Assembly: GCF_905171775.1 (NCBI RefSeq)
Contig: NC_053491.1
Span: 398,081,838-398,145,837, forward strand
Direction of reading: 5' to 3'
Origin: Rana temporaria
Taxonomy: Eukaryota > Chordata > Amphibia > Anura > Ranidae
Length of the DNA stretch: 64,000 nucleotides
In this document: piece after piece, positions 23,386 through 34,288 of the stretch
Layout of the letters: every line of letters starts with the position of its first letter
Position numbering within the stretch: the first letter of the stretch is position 1
Translations under genes and position numbers: made by a program
Notes under the pieces: generated by a model
The model's input: the letters and a program-made list of their open reading frames with translations, nothing else
Databases searched by the model: none
Told to the model about the DNA's origin: nothing

Positions 23386-23725
23386 TATGCAATAGGAAAA
23401 CGATAATATGTATCCAGTCAGGCACACCTTTGCACTATATATTGTTGGTAGATCTGAATAATATTGTACAAATGATAGTGTATTAGTGCCTTGTCTCCTA
23501 TCCCAGGCTTCTAACCAAAAAGGTAAAAGAGTAGCAGCAACCTGAAGAGGTCATTCCTCTGCTCCATTCTTCTATTTTGTTACTTGTCAATACAGTTACA
23601 TAAAAAACACACCTAATTGGTTGCCAGTGCTGCCCTTTCCTAGTCTAAATGCTGCTGTATGGGACGATTTCAAAGTGACGATACCAATTGAAACTGAGGT
23701 GTTTGTATAAACAAACTACGCTTAA

Positions 23726-24185
23726 AGGGGTGGTTCCCCCTAAAACACATTTCTAACAATAGATTCGTAAGACCCGTTACACTGCGGGTAGGCTGGCTTT
23801 TTTTTTTTTTTTTTTTAGTACATACCGAGATCTCGGCGTTTCGTCCCTTGTCAGTGGGCGTTCCTAGTTGATTGACGTTCCTCGGACGGGCGCATACGTG
23901 ACGTCACGACTTTCCGAAAGAAGCCGAACGTCGCTGCGCAGGTGCCGTATAGAGCCGACTCTATACGGCGCCTGCGCAATGACGTTCGGCTTCTGTCGGA
24001 AAGTCGTGACGTCACGTATGCGCCCGTCCGAGGAACGTCAATCAAATAGGAACGCCCACCGCCAAGGGACGAGACGCCGAGATCTCGGTATGTACGAAAA
24101 AAAAAAAAAAAAAGCCAGCCTACCCGCAGTGTAACGGGTCTTACGAATCTATTGTTAGAAATGTGTTTTAGGGGGAACCACCGCT
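23726..24185. mobile_element. Near-perfect palindromic TTAA element, 460 bp
   Basis: TTAA flanks both ends (23722-23725 and 24186-24189). The ends AGGGGTGGTTCCCCC and AGCGGTGGTTCCCCC begin arms of about 225 bp that stay complementary almost to the centre, where ccgtatagag and ctctatacgg are separated by four bases (centre 23956). The element's geometric midpoint is the same. T and A runs in opposite arms pair. Near-identical peptides translated from the two strands are a by-product of the palindrome. Confidence 0.92.
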
Positions 24186-24469
24186 TTAATACAGCTCTGT
24201 ATTCATTAATAAATGATTATTTGTGTTTATTGTATCTGGAGTTGAGCTTTAGCCCTCATTCACAACGGTGCAATTTGTCAATTCCAAATTGCATAACAAA
24301 TTGCTCCCCATTGGCAGCAAGGGAACCACTCATGTCGCAGTGATTATGCAAGTCGCAATGGAATCAGTAAAAGGCAGTGAAGGAACCTTTTTTTCCATAG
24401 ACTTCTGTTGAATGAAGTTGCAATGAAAATTGGCAGTGCAAATCACTGATGGGCAGCTTTGAAGGTTAA

Positions 24470-24885
24470 AGTGGTTGTATAGGTTTTATTTTTTTATTTT
24501 ATTTTTTTAAATAACAAACATGTCATACCTACCTCCACTGTGCAGTTCGTTTTGCACAGAGTGGCCCTGGGATACTGGTATCCCTCGCCGGCTCTCTCGG
24601 CTCCTCTACACTTCAGATGACCACCTCTGGGAAGCGCTCTCTTCAAGGGGGTTACCCCGCCCCCTGCGTCACTGGGATTTGATTGACAGTAATGCGAGCC
24701 AATGGCTGCACTGCTACCAATCCAATGAAGAGCAGAGAAGCCCAGGCAACGATCGAGCGTGTTCACAACGCTGGACTTTCCTGGGCTCAGGTAAGTAAAA
24801 CGGGGAGGGGGGCTTGGAGTTAATTGTCAGATGTTTTTTCACCTTAATGCATAGGGTGATAAAAACAAGAACCTTTACAACCCCT
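24470..24885. mobile_element. piggyBac-like TTAA MITE, 416 bp
   Basis: TTAA at 24466-24469 and 24886-24889; ends AGTGGTTGTATAGG and (reverse complement) AGGGGTTGTAAAGG. The interior (tacctccactgtgcag, gttttgcacagagtggccc) is the same family as 45990-46440. Confidence 0.88.
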
Positions 24886-24889
24886 TTAA

Positions 24890-25999
24890 AAAAGGTATGC
24901 TGCATTTTTACCAATACCAAAATGCACCTCAGTAAAAAAAGAAATAAATACTAATACCTATTAAAAAAAAAAAAAAAAAATTATATTTACAAACACATGT
25001 AAACTGCACACTGGATGTGGGGGTGCAGATGAGCCCTAAGTTGCACTTTCACACAAGCACATCCCCAGAATCAGCTTTACTGGCCATGTAGAGGAATACA
25101 AGCAGTTTGAACACTTGATTAAATATAAAATGACTATAGAGACTGGGCTCCAGGAGACTTCTTATAGTTACAAAAGCCCAGAAGTAAAAGAACAACTGGG
25201 AAGGCACAAGCTGAATCCATCCACAATTCAGCAGACAAGCGATTATATAATAAAAATCAGATCACATCCTGGATCTATTACTGAGCCATCTACAGGTAGT
25301 CACTTGTCCTGGAGAGGATTCCCTGTGCTCTGTCAGAAAAAAAATAGAGAATGTAACAGAGCAGACAATTTACAAAGGCTGCATTCCCACTATAGGAGTG
25401 TGTGAACACATGTAATGCTTGTGGTATAGGGTGCCCACGTGTCCCAGATTGCCCCATAATTCTCATTTGTGTCCCAGGCACCTTCATTCCAGGACAATAC
25501 AGTGTCCTGGAATGAAATGAGGACACATAGCCACCCTAATAGACAATTGCCAAACTGGTTGCTAGGGCCGCCCCGCCTGGCAACCAGTGACGTCACATTC
25601 ACAGAGTCTCGGAGCGAGGCAGACAAGAGCAAAGCCTTTACCCAGTTGCCCTATACTCCGTGTCCACCCACCTCCTCTCCTTCTCTGGCCGCGGCAGCAG
25701 CTCCCAGAGTGTCGCCTCCTGATTCCTCCAGTCTTCATTGACCTCCCAGTGAACTGCGGCATTCTGCAGTGCTGGCTGGCTTAGATCCATGGCTCGGCTA
25801 CCCGACAAAGTGGGGGGCAATATATTAAAAAAAAAAAAAATTAGGCCGATATTTAAACACTGACCGCCGTTCCGAGAGAGAAAGAAAGAGAAAGAGAGAG
25901 AAAGGGAGAAAGAGAGAGAGTCCCTTGTCCCGCTTCAAGCAGGGGAAGGGCCATGCCGGCGAGTCTCTTAACAAAAAGGATGATGCCAGTGAGGGTGGA
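24890..25999. other. No gene seen
   Basis: Poly-A runs at 24961-24979 and 25827-25840, a short inverted-repeat element at about 25428-25539 (gggtgcccacgtgtccc mirrored by gaggacacatagccaccc), and a GA-rich tract at 25874-25920. No exon recognised. Confidence 0.5.
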
Positions 26000-27250
26000 A
26001 AGGATGTGGCCTTTCCTCGATAGATATCAGGATCGGGAGGCTGCTTGGTTGTGTTAAGGGTAGGTTTCTCTGAAGGTTTTCGCATACCTTGTTCCCTGGC
26101 CTCTCTTCCACCGTTGTCCCAGAACTTGCGTTCGGCCTTGTAACATCCTGCAGTGGTTTCTGAGAAATTGTACGGTATCTTACACTTCCTTTGATGCGGC
26201 TGTTTTCTGGGTCCGACATTATGGGCAAGGAGCTCTCATGGCCAAATCCGATATTGAATCTGCATTTAGACTGCTTCCCGTTCATCCGGATAGTTTTCGC
26301 CTGCTGGGTTGTCATTTCCAAGAGGAGTAATATGTGGAGTAGTATCTGTTCTTTTTCATGTGCATTGTTTGAGATGTTTGTAGAGTGGGTAGTTCAGCAT
26401 GTCTCAGGGGTGAATTCCATGATCCATTACTTGGATGACTTCCTTTTTGTGAGTCCATCCTGCTCCAAGATATGTGCAGTGCTCCTCGATACGTTGGAAC
26501 ACATCACTGATCGTTTTGGTATCCCCTTGGCCCTGGAGAAAACAGAGGGGCCGACCACCGTTCTTAGTTTCCTCTGCATTGTGTTGGACTCCTGCGCCAT
26601 GGAGTGACAAGCCGGTGCCCCTTAAAGGGGTTGTAAAGACAAAAATATTTTCCTCTTAAATTAAAGTCTGACAGTAGCTGATAAAGTATAAAGTAATGTT
26701 TTGCATTATAACTAGTTTGATACCTGTTGAAATCGAGCTGTTTTATTCACCTACGTCACTCCTGAATCATTATTCTCACTGACTTCCTGGTTTGCGGTGC
26801 ACATTCATTCTTGCTACATCACGGCCTAATGGGAACTACAGTTCCCATTAGGCTTAGCCTCCATGTCTGTGAGAGATAAGAGAGCATCTTCACGCAGGGC
26901 TGTAGTCATAGGGAGGGGGTGAGCACATTCTGCTTTCCACCATGCAAAACGGCTCAGATGCTGGTGGAAAGCAAGAAGAGGAGAGACAGGAAATGGCATT
27001 TTCAAACCTGGATTACTGTATTTTGGAGGTCAAAAGGAAAAACTAGGTAAGTGATATCTAAATGCTCTTGCTTACAGCAATCAATTGATCTAATAAAAAA
27101 CGAACCTTTAGTGTTCCTTTAAGGCTGAGATTCCTGGGATCCTGGGATTGCCCAAGGTTCAACTTTGGAAACTGCAGTCGTTGGGCAAGTTGAATTTTGC
27201 ATGTCGCATCTTGCCTATGGGCAGAGTATTTTGTCAACAAGTACGGCCGG
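26000..27250 (+). pseudogene. DIRS-order retrotransposon reverse transcriptase remnant
   Basis: Three frames give successive pieces of a DIRS-type pol: VGFSEGFRIPCSLASLPPLS near 26060-26120, then after a deletion VSYTSFDAAVFWVRHYGQGA and KSDIESAFRLLPVHPDSFRL (26180-26310), then after a frameshift IHYLDDFLFVSPS with the YLDD catalytic motif at 26428-26439, to VLDSCAME at 26607. The frame picks up again beyond the TTAA element as QSLGKLNFACRILPMGRVFC (about 27180-27240). Stops and frameshifts throughout make it inactive. No tyrosine recombinase or terminal repeats were seen. Confidence 0.9.
26626..27118. mobile_element. piggyBac-like TTAA MITE inside the DIRS remnant, 493 bp
   Basis: TTAA at 26622-26625 and 27119-27122; ends AGGGGTTGTAAAG and (reverse complement) AGGAACACTAAAG. 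It separates two colinear parts of the DIRS reverse transcriptase, so it landed after that element. It contains the palindrome gggaactacagttccc (26829-26844), as in the family copy at 61350. Confidence 0.88.
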
Positions 27251-27510
27251 GGTCAAATAAAAGGGAAATGATGATCCTATTGTGTTGTTTTTTAAAATTC
27301 AGCAATGTGGGGTGCAAAGTGGGCGGGGCTTGCATTAAAGTGAATGTTTAATATCTCAAAAACTCATTTTTGCAGCACAAACGAATGGTATATTTTTTTT
27401 ATTCAGGTTTTACAAACATGGGGTGCCAACTGCACACAGCTAGATTCGTTTCATCTCTGTGCATCATCTGAGGCCATTCACGTCGCTGGTGAGGCTTTAC
27501 ATCCACTTTA

Positions 27511-28348
27511 GAACCCTTTCACACTGAAAGCGTCTGCCGTTAGTGCTAAAGCGGCATTTGTTTTAGCGGCGCTTTTTGGCCGCTAGCAGGGCTGTTCTAA
27601 CTCCCCCCCCCCCCCCAAAAAAAAAAAAAAAAAAAGTGTTAAAAATTCCTGTTTTGCAGGTTTTTGAAAAGGCTTTTAAAGCGCTGCCAATTCATTCCAA
27701 TAGGCAGGGCATTTTGGGAATGTTAAATACGGCGCGCAACCCGCCACAGAGATGCTGCTTGCAGGACTTTTCTTAACGTCCTGCAAGCGCACCGCCCAAG
27801 TGTGAAAGTCACATTTGAATGAATGGGAGGCAGTTTTCAGGTGCTTAAAGCGGAGCACCACCCAAAAATGGAGCTTCAACTTTTCGGAACCCTCCCCCCC
27901 CTCTCCAGTGTCACATTTGGCACGTTTCAGGGGGGGGGGGGGGACTTCCGGGAATACGGGACTGTGGCAGACACGGCTCTACCCACATCCCCCGCTGTCT
28001 TCTGGGAAACACACTGTTCCCAAGAGAGAGCGGGGACCAGTGACGGTGCACCGTGCTACTCGTGCATGCACAGTAGGGAACCGGGCAGTGAAGCCGCAAC
28101 GCTTCACTTCTCGATTCCCTAACCGAGGATGGCGGCGGGTACAGCCGAGGGACGAGCGATTGCTCGTCCTCAGCTGACGTCATCGAGGGCGCGCTGAACA
28201 GGTAAGTGTCAATTTTTTTTAAAGTCAGCAGCTGCAGTATTTGTAGCTGCTGGCTTTAACAAAAAAAAAAAACATTCGGCAGAACCTCTGCTTTAACAGA
28301 GGCTATTTCTAGCGCAAAAGCAGCTGAAGGCCCAGTGTGAAGGGGGTC
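27511..28348. mobile_element. PIF/Harbinger-like MITE with nested element, 838 bp
   Basis: Ends GAACCCTTTCACACTG and (reverse complement) GACCCCCTTCACACTG, flanked by TTA at 27508-27510 and 28349-28351. It belongs to the family of 5200-5504 and is enlarged by the TTAA element at 27849-28292. Poly-C/poly-A run at 27603-27634. Confidence 0.82.
27849..28292. mobile_element. piggyBac-like TTAA MITE (agcggag family), 444 bp
   Basis: TTAA at 27845-27848 and 28293-28296; ends AGCGGAGCACCACCC and (reverse complement) AGCAGAGGTTCTGCC. Same interior hairpin (agtcagcagctgcagtattt) as the copy at 12623-13039. Inserted in the Harbinger-like element at 27511-28348. Confidence 0.85.
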
Positions 28349-28351
28349 TTA

Positions 28352-30010
28352 AAAAATGATAAAATATATATTACACACACATACAAAACAAACACCTTCT
28401 GCAATACCCTATTGCAATCCAGAGATATGCATGAGAGTCTTGGCTCTCTGGGGACCGTCCCTCCTCATTGGCTGAGACAGAAGCAAGAACCATTGGCTGT
28501 CAGTCACAGCCAGTGAGCCAATCAGCAGAGAGAGGGGCGAGGCTGAGCCACGGCTCTGTGTGTGGATGGACATGCAGAGCAGCGGCTTGGGAGTGAGCCT
28601 GCTTGGGTGCCCCCAGAGCAAGCTGCTTTCTGTGGGGGCAGGAGCACTGGGGGGGGGGGGGGCAAAAACAGGAGTATTGGGGGTGTACAGATCAGGCAAG
28701 TATGACATGTTTATTATAAAAAAATACAACATTGCCCTTTTCTCACCTAGTAGTGAGGTGGGTGAAGGAATCCTCCATACTCTGACATGACGAGTGTCTG
28801 CTAGGTGCTGATTGACAAAAGTTTTCCAACAGTCCTATATGGATGAAATCTTGTCCGTTTCCTGCTGAATAAGCCGAATATCTATCTATCTATGGGCAGC
28901 TTAGGACTGGAGGAGCTGTGCATGGCAACCAATCAGCTTTTAGCTTTCATTTTCAAAGCTTAGATACACAGGCAGAAACTAGAAGCTGATTGGTTGCTCC
29001 TGACTTGATGTGACAGTTGCTGTAGATTGTAGAAGATTTGGGATCCTCCTCAGCACTTTACAGATCCTTTCCATGGCATGGGACACATTACAGACGTACA
29101 CTCACAGCCTCACCCATTCCGGGTCACCTACCTGTGTGTCGGGTCACCGTCTCGGTCTGTACCGGACAAGCCATGAACAGGAAGGAATGTCTGGTCGGTG
29201 TACTCCGGGTCACCACCCCAGCCCTCTCATAATTACTCCGGGTCACCAACTTATTACCCCCTCTGCTCCGGGCCCCCTCCAGCCCCTCCTCCTCGCTCTC
29301 TTCTTCTGACCGTTCCTCTCAATGTGCCATCCGGTCGCGAGCCCCCTCAACCTTCGGCTACTTCCGGAAAACTTCCGAACTGACTTCTTCTATGCCAGTG
29401 AAGAGAGGAGATGCAGCGTCCCTATAACCCCGCCCAGCTGGCTGTGTCACGACGGTGAGGCGTGGAAGCTGGGAGAATGCTAGTTGCTGGTTGGGTGTTT
29501 GGCTCCTCTCATGACACGCCCACCCCTGGGCTTATGGCGTGTGATAGAAGTTTGCTGCTGTGAGATGGATGTGTGTGATCAGTGAGGCTCGCAGCGGGTC
29601 GCTTTTTGTTACTTTTACTTTATTTTTTTCCGGCTGTGACGTGATGAGTCTCCCCTCTGCCTGGCAGCAGCTTGGTTGAGCAGTGTATCAAAGCCCCTCC
29701 CCTCCTTCCCTGTCCGTTCTGTACACACACGTGAAGGAGGAGGGGTGAGCAGCAGGGACGCTCTGATCTCAGGTCTGCACTAAGTTTGTATGATGCTCTG
29801 TAGATGGAGGAGGGAGGGGGACAGAGTGTCTGGGAAGGAGGACAAGGTAATGTCATATGAGTGATCGAGGGGCTACGAGGATATGTGCAATGCAATGCTC
29901 TTCCTTCTCACAAAAAAACCTCCAGTACATATTCTACCCCACTTGCAATGGCTCTTTTCTCTCAAAAAGCGCCCCCACCACATATCTGACCCCCCAAGCG
30001 CCCCCAGCAC
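28352..30010. other. No gene seen; GC-rich and repeat-derived
   Basis: Positions 28460-28560 are a CCAAT-rich palindromic repeat (attggctgtcagtcacagcc). Positions 28915-29005 are a small inverted repeat (ggcaaccaatcagctttta and gaagctgattggttgc). The region 29100-29800 is GC-richer with tandem ccgggtcacc motifs (29115-29260). I find no open exon with plausible splice sites. Confidence 0.5.
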
Positions 30011-31077
30011 ATTTGGGCACAGTGGCTATATATGATGGGCACAGAGGCTGTATGTGATGGGCACAGAGGCTGTATATGATGGGCACAGAGGCTGTATGTG
30101 ATGGACACAGAGGCTGTATGTGATGGGCACAGAGGCTGTATGTGATGGACACAGAGGCTGTATGTGATAGACACAGAGGCTGTATGTGATGGACACAGAG
30201 GCTGTATATTATGGACACAGAGGCTGTATGTGATGGACACAGAGGCTGTATATTATGGACACAGAGGCTGTATGTGATGGACACAGAGGCTGTATATTAT
30301 GGACACAGAGGCTGTATGTGATGGACACAGAGGCTGTATATTATGGACACAGAGGCTGTATGTGATGGACACAGAGGCTGTATGTGATGGACACAGAGGC
30401 TGTATATTATGGACACAGAGGCTGTATGTGATGGACACAGAGGCTGTATATTATGGACACAGAGGCTGTATGTGATGGACACAGAGGCTGTATATTATGG
30501 ACACAGAGGCTGTATATGATGGACACAGAGGCTGTATGTGATGGACACAGAGGCTGTATGTGATGGGCACAGAGGCTGTATGTGATGGACACATAGGCTG
30601 TATGTGATGGACACATAGGCTGTATGTGATGGACACAGAGGCTGTATATTATGGACACAGAGGCTGTATGTGATGGGCACAGAGGCTGTATGTGATGGAC
30701 ACAGAGGCTGTATATTATGGACACAGAGGCTGTATGTGATGGGCACAGAGGCTGTATGTGATGGACACATAGGCTGTATGTGATGGACACATAGGCTGTA
30801 TGTGATGGACACAGAGGCTGTATATTATGGACACAGAGGCTGTATGTGATGGGCACAGAGGCTGTATGTGATGGGCACAGAGGCTGTATATGATGGGCAG
30901 GGAGGCTGTATATGATGGGCACATTGGCTGTATGTGATGGACACATAGGCTGTATATGATGGGCACAGAGGCTGTATATGATGGGCACAGAGGCTGTATG
31001 ATTGGCACAGAGGCTGTATATGATGGGCACAGAGGCTGTATATGATGGGCACAGAGGCTGTATGTGATGGACACATC
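30011..31077. repeat. 22-bp minisatellite, about 48 units
   Basis: The unit is ggacacagaggctgtatgtg plus at, with variants gggcac-, acatagg- and -tatattat. Stretches alternate two unit types, giving a 44-bp period (30180-30510). A larger block of eight units recurs with a 176-bp period (starts 30587 and 30763). Long open frames of CPSHTASV-like peptide on the minus strand are by-products of 22-bp periodicity. Confidence 0.97.
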
Positions 31078-31262
31078 AATTGTCACCACTGTGCCATGCC
31101 ATTAAACGCAGCCACTGTGCCATCAATTGTCACCACTGTGCCATGCCATCAAACGCAGCCACTGTGCCATCAATTGCCACCACTATGCCATCAAACGCAG
31201 CCACTGTGCCATGCCATCAAAAGCAGCCACTGTGCCAATTGTCGCCACTGTGCCCATTGTCG
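31078..31262. repeat. Short tandem repeat, gccactgtgccatcaa type
   Basis: Degenerate units of about 21-45 bp built from ccactgtgccat and caattgtcacc follow the 22-bp minisatellite without a gap. Confidence 0.85.
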
Positions 31263-32689
31263 CCGCTGTGCCCTGTAAAATGCCCCTCCCCCGCCCGGCA
31301 CTTACCTTTCTGGGGGTCAGCCATCCTCCTTCCACGTCCCTCGATGTCTTCTCCCGCCCTCGATGATGCTTCAGCCAATCAGGTTAACCAGAACCGGTTA
31401 ACCTGATTGGCTGAGACGCCTGTCAGTCTTATCCAAGGAACACACCCCCCCCCCCCCTTAGATAAGTTTCCAGAAGCCGAATACAGCCTGAGGGCTGTAC
31501 TCGGAAAGCCTATCAGAGCCGCTGGCTGATAGGCACTTCCACACAGCCAACCAGCTGCCGTTATTCAGGTGGCCAGCGCTCACCATCCAGCCATTTAAAT
31601 AGTCGGCGGCAGCGGCAACAATAACAGATTCATGCTATGCATGAATCTATGTTATTGTAATCAGTGGCGGTGCGAGAGCCAGAGGGGGTGGCGCTCCGGC
31701 GCCCTTTATAGACGCACCGCCACTGATACAAAGTTAACACAACAATTGCAGAAGATTTAATAGATGTAAAGTTGAAAAAATTATTGAGGGCCAGTTCACA
31801 CCACATGCAGTCCAGTGCGTTTTTTTTTTTTTGCATTAAAAATGCATTGAAAGTGGGTTGTATGGTTTTTAATGACATAGTTCACACCAGTGCTTGCAGT
31901 TCCAGAAAATAAAGTAGACAGCAAGCGAGTTAATTTGTAACAGTCAAAATGAATTTAAAAAAAATTACTGGAATATACAGAATAGTTCTCCTTTAAATCA
32001 ATGTTTTTATGAAAGCAGTTTTATATTTAGGACAGGCATGAAATTATTATGCACCCCACACACACTTACTCTACAGTTTTTTGCTGTGAGTGTACTAACG
32101 AAAAAGAATTCAATGGAGCTGCTCATATACAAAGCACAATGTATTGTAGCAAATGAGGTTAATGAGTGAGTAGGTTGTAAAAACAGCTGCAGAAACAAAC
32201 CATTTTAATGGTAATACTTCTGGAAAATAAAGAGAGCTAGTGCTTTTTGTTTAAAACAGAAGCATAATGGAAAGAAATAAATAGAAACATAATTGCTTTG
32301 CTAGATTATGTTCAGAATAATGAAATTCTGCAGAATTGAAATCCTGCATCACAAGGGAAAAACTGCATCTTTTTTATTTTTCTGCTAAATTATTTTGTCT
32401 CCATCCCAGAGAAAAATACCACCCGCATGTTTTCACATTTCCAGAGAAAAAGGGTTTTGTTTTAATAATTATCAGATCACTTCAATGCTAAAGCCATGTG
32501 TCTACAGCATTAAAATTACATATCTGTCACTGGCATTTTTATAAGCCTGCCCTGAAACATTATCTGTCCCACCAGTAGTTCCATTATTTTTCAACTTCCC
32601 ATAAAGGAGCGACAATACGGTTCTTCCTGCACCCTTCACCCTGTGAACAGGGCAGTTTTATGGTGGCCATACACACTTCAAAATAGGGT
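31263..32689. other. No gene seen; palindromes and small hAT-like element
   Basis: A 17-bp-stem palindrome is at 31374-31413 (agccaatcaggttaacc mirrored). A hairpin agattcatgctatgcatgaatct is at 31626-31648. Positions 31662-31725 are a 64-bp hAT-like remnant with ends CAGTGGCGGTGCG and its complement. 31740-32689 looks unique and AT-rich. Confidence 0.55.
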
Positions 32690-33571
32690 TACAGGTAAAT
32701 AAATTATGCTGGGTGGTAGCCAGCCTGGCTAATTTATAGTGTTTAGAGGCCAAATGGCTTCTCTCTTAATCCTGTTTAGCTGTGACTTCTGCTTTTTGTC
32801 AGTAGATGGCACTGTTACCTTTGACATTAGTGTGATGAGCTACAGTGCATTCATTCAGGTTATGAATAAACATACCTTTCTCAGCCAATAAGACTGGCAA
32901 CTTTGCATGCTGGGACGAGGTATTTATTTGGAGGCAGTCAGGTGATCTAGATTCTTCCCGCCTGTCTGGGCGGGTGTGTGAAACAGCTGCTAGGTCTGTG
33001 GCCTTTATAGGTGCTCTCCTGGCTCCTAGGCCAATCTAGGTGTTCAAGATTATGCTGAGAAAGGCCTGCTAAACATCCGGAAACAATTCTGAGAGGGATG
33101 GAGAGACCTGAGGTGACCTACCAGAGTTGACTCTTGCATGAAACGGGGACCCATCAAGAGCCTCGGAAAGCATCCATAGAATTCCTACCCTTCCATGAGT
33201 CAAGTTCAGTTACTAGAAGAGACAACCTATTCTACAAAGTACAGATGTGCTGGTTCAGCTTAAAGGCTCTTTTCCTGTACTGCTTTCTACCTTATCTCAC
33301 CATTTTTGTCCAAGGACTCGGCAAATCTGCCTATTTGCTGATCGTTACTATTTTTGACTAAGGGTGTCCTGTGCCCTATCCCCTCTCTCCCACATTTTTC
33401 CTGTTGTGAGAAATAAACTTATTTGTTTAAATAAAAGTGAGTGGTACCCAATCTTTCCTTCTTGTTCATCACCCATCATGCCTAATAACCTGCACCCTGA
33501 GGAAGTATGTCTGCCCTCCCTGCCTCTGGGGGTCACCACTTAGTCCCCAGAAAATTGGGGTGGGCGCTACA
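32690..33571 (+). mobile_element. LTR fragment (TGTAGC...GCTACA family)
   Basis: Colinear with 18912-19430 over much of its length. It has an AATAAA at 33410-33415 and ends GGGTGGGCGCTACA at 33571, a plausible LTR 3' boundary. The 5' boundary is uncertain; no internal domain flanks it, so it is probably a solo LTR. Class (Gypsy or ERV) not determined. Confidence 0.5.
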
Positions 33572-34288
33572 CATGTAATGTCTTTAGAAGCACTTTATTA
33601 GGAGTTGCTCTCTACACCAAGTCAGTGTTTCTTTATATTATATATATTTTTTTTTTTGCCGTTTACGTATCTGCAATATATATTTTTTGCTATAGTTTAA
33701 ATGTTTTATGTACGTTGTAATATTGCTGCTGTTTGATCGCGCTTTTGCTACCAGGGTACTGAATATACTGTACATCTGTAATAAATATTCCCCATGCAGC
33801 CAGGTGTGTCGAGAGTGCATGGGGCTATTTGCAGAGTCGTGGTCACAGGAACAAGGGACCCCAAACAGCACACAGCTGCTTTGGGGTGAGCACTACCTAG
33901 GCATTCAGGAAACTGCAATATTGCCCCCTGAACATTTATCATTTCCCCACCCGCTGCTCTGTAAAACAATCACTGCAGATCATTTTGCACAGACAAGTCT
34001 CCGGAGTTGGTTCACACTAAACCTCATGGCAGCTAGTGGGGCAATGTGCATATGGCTTTCTTTGGGAGAATTTGTTCCTGGGCATATACGGCCCTAAACC
34101 TTAGTAGCGCAGTCCAGCTGCAGCAGCTGTCAGTCTCTCATAGACTTTTACAGGCTGGTGGCAGAAGATCTGGACTGTGCACCTGTATCTCCCACCCACA
34201 CCTGAACACCAGAGTCTCATGCACCAGGGCTAAAAAGCCAATATGCATGAGACCTTTGATTTTCGATCCAATTTAACCACCAATTTAA
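33572..34288. other. No gene seen
   Basis: Non-coding sequence. The 129-codon frame at 33708-34097 has no recognisable motif and no matching splice context. Confidence 0.45.

Noticed and set aside
23851..24134. Two nearly identical peptides encoded on opposite strands (MIDVPRTGAYVTSR...)
   Set aside because: This follows automatically from the palindrome at 23726-24185.
29100..29650. Possible CpG-island promoter with ETS-like sites
   Set aside because: The ETS-like motif recurs in palindromic repeats at 22.9 and 23.9 kb, and no first exon with a splice donor and conserved peptide was found. A promoter cannot be excluded.
30011..31089. Long minus-strand open frames (up to 207 codons) and CRISPR-like regular spacing
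   Set aside because: The units are directly adjacent with no unique spacers, in a vertebrate genome. The frames consist of translated 22-bp repeats (Cys-Pro-Ser-His motifs), so it is a minisatellite.
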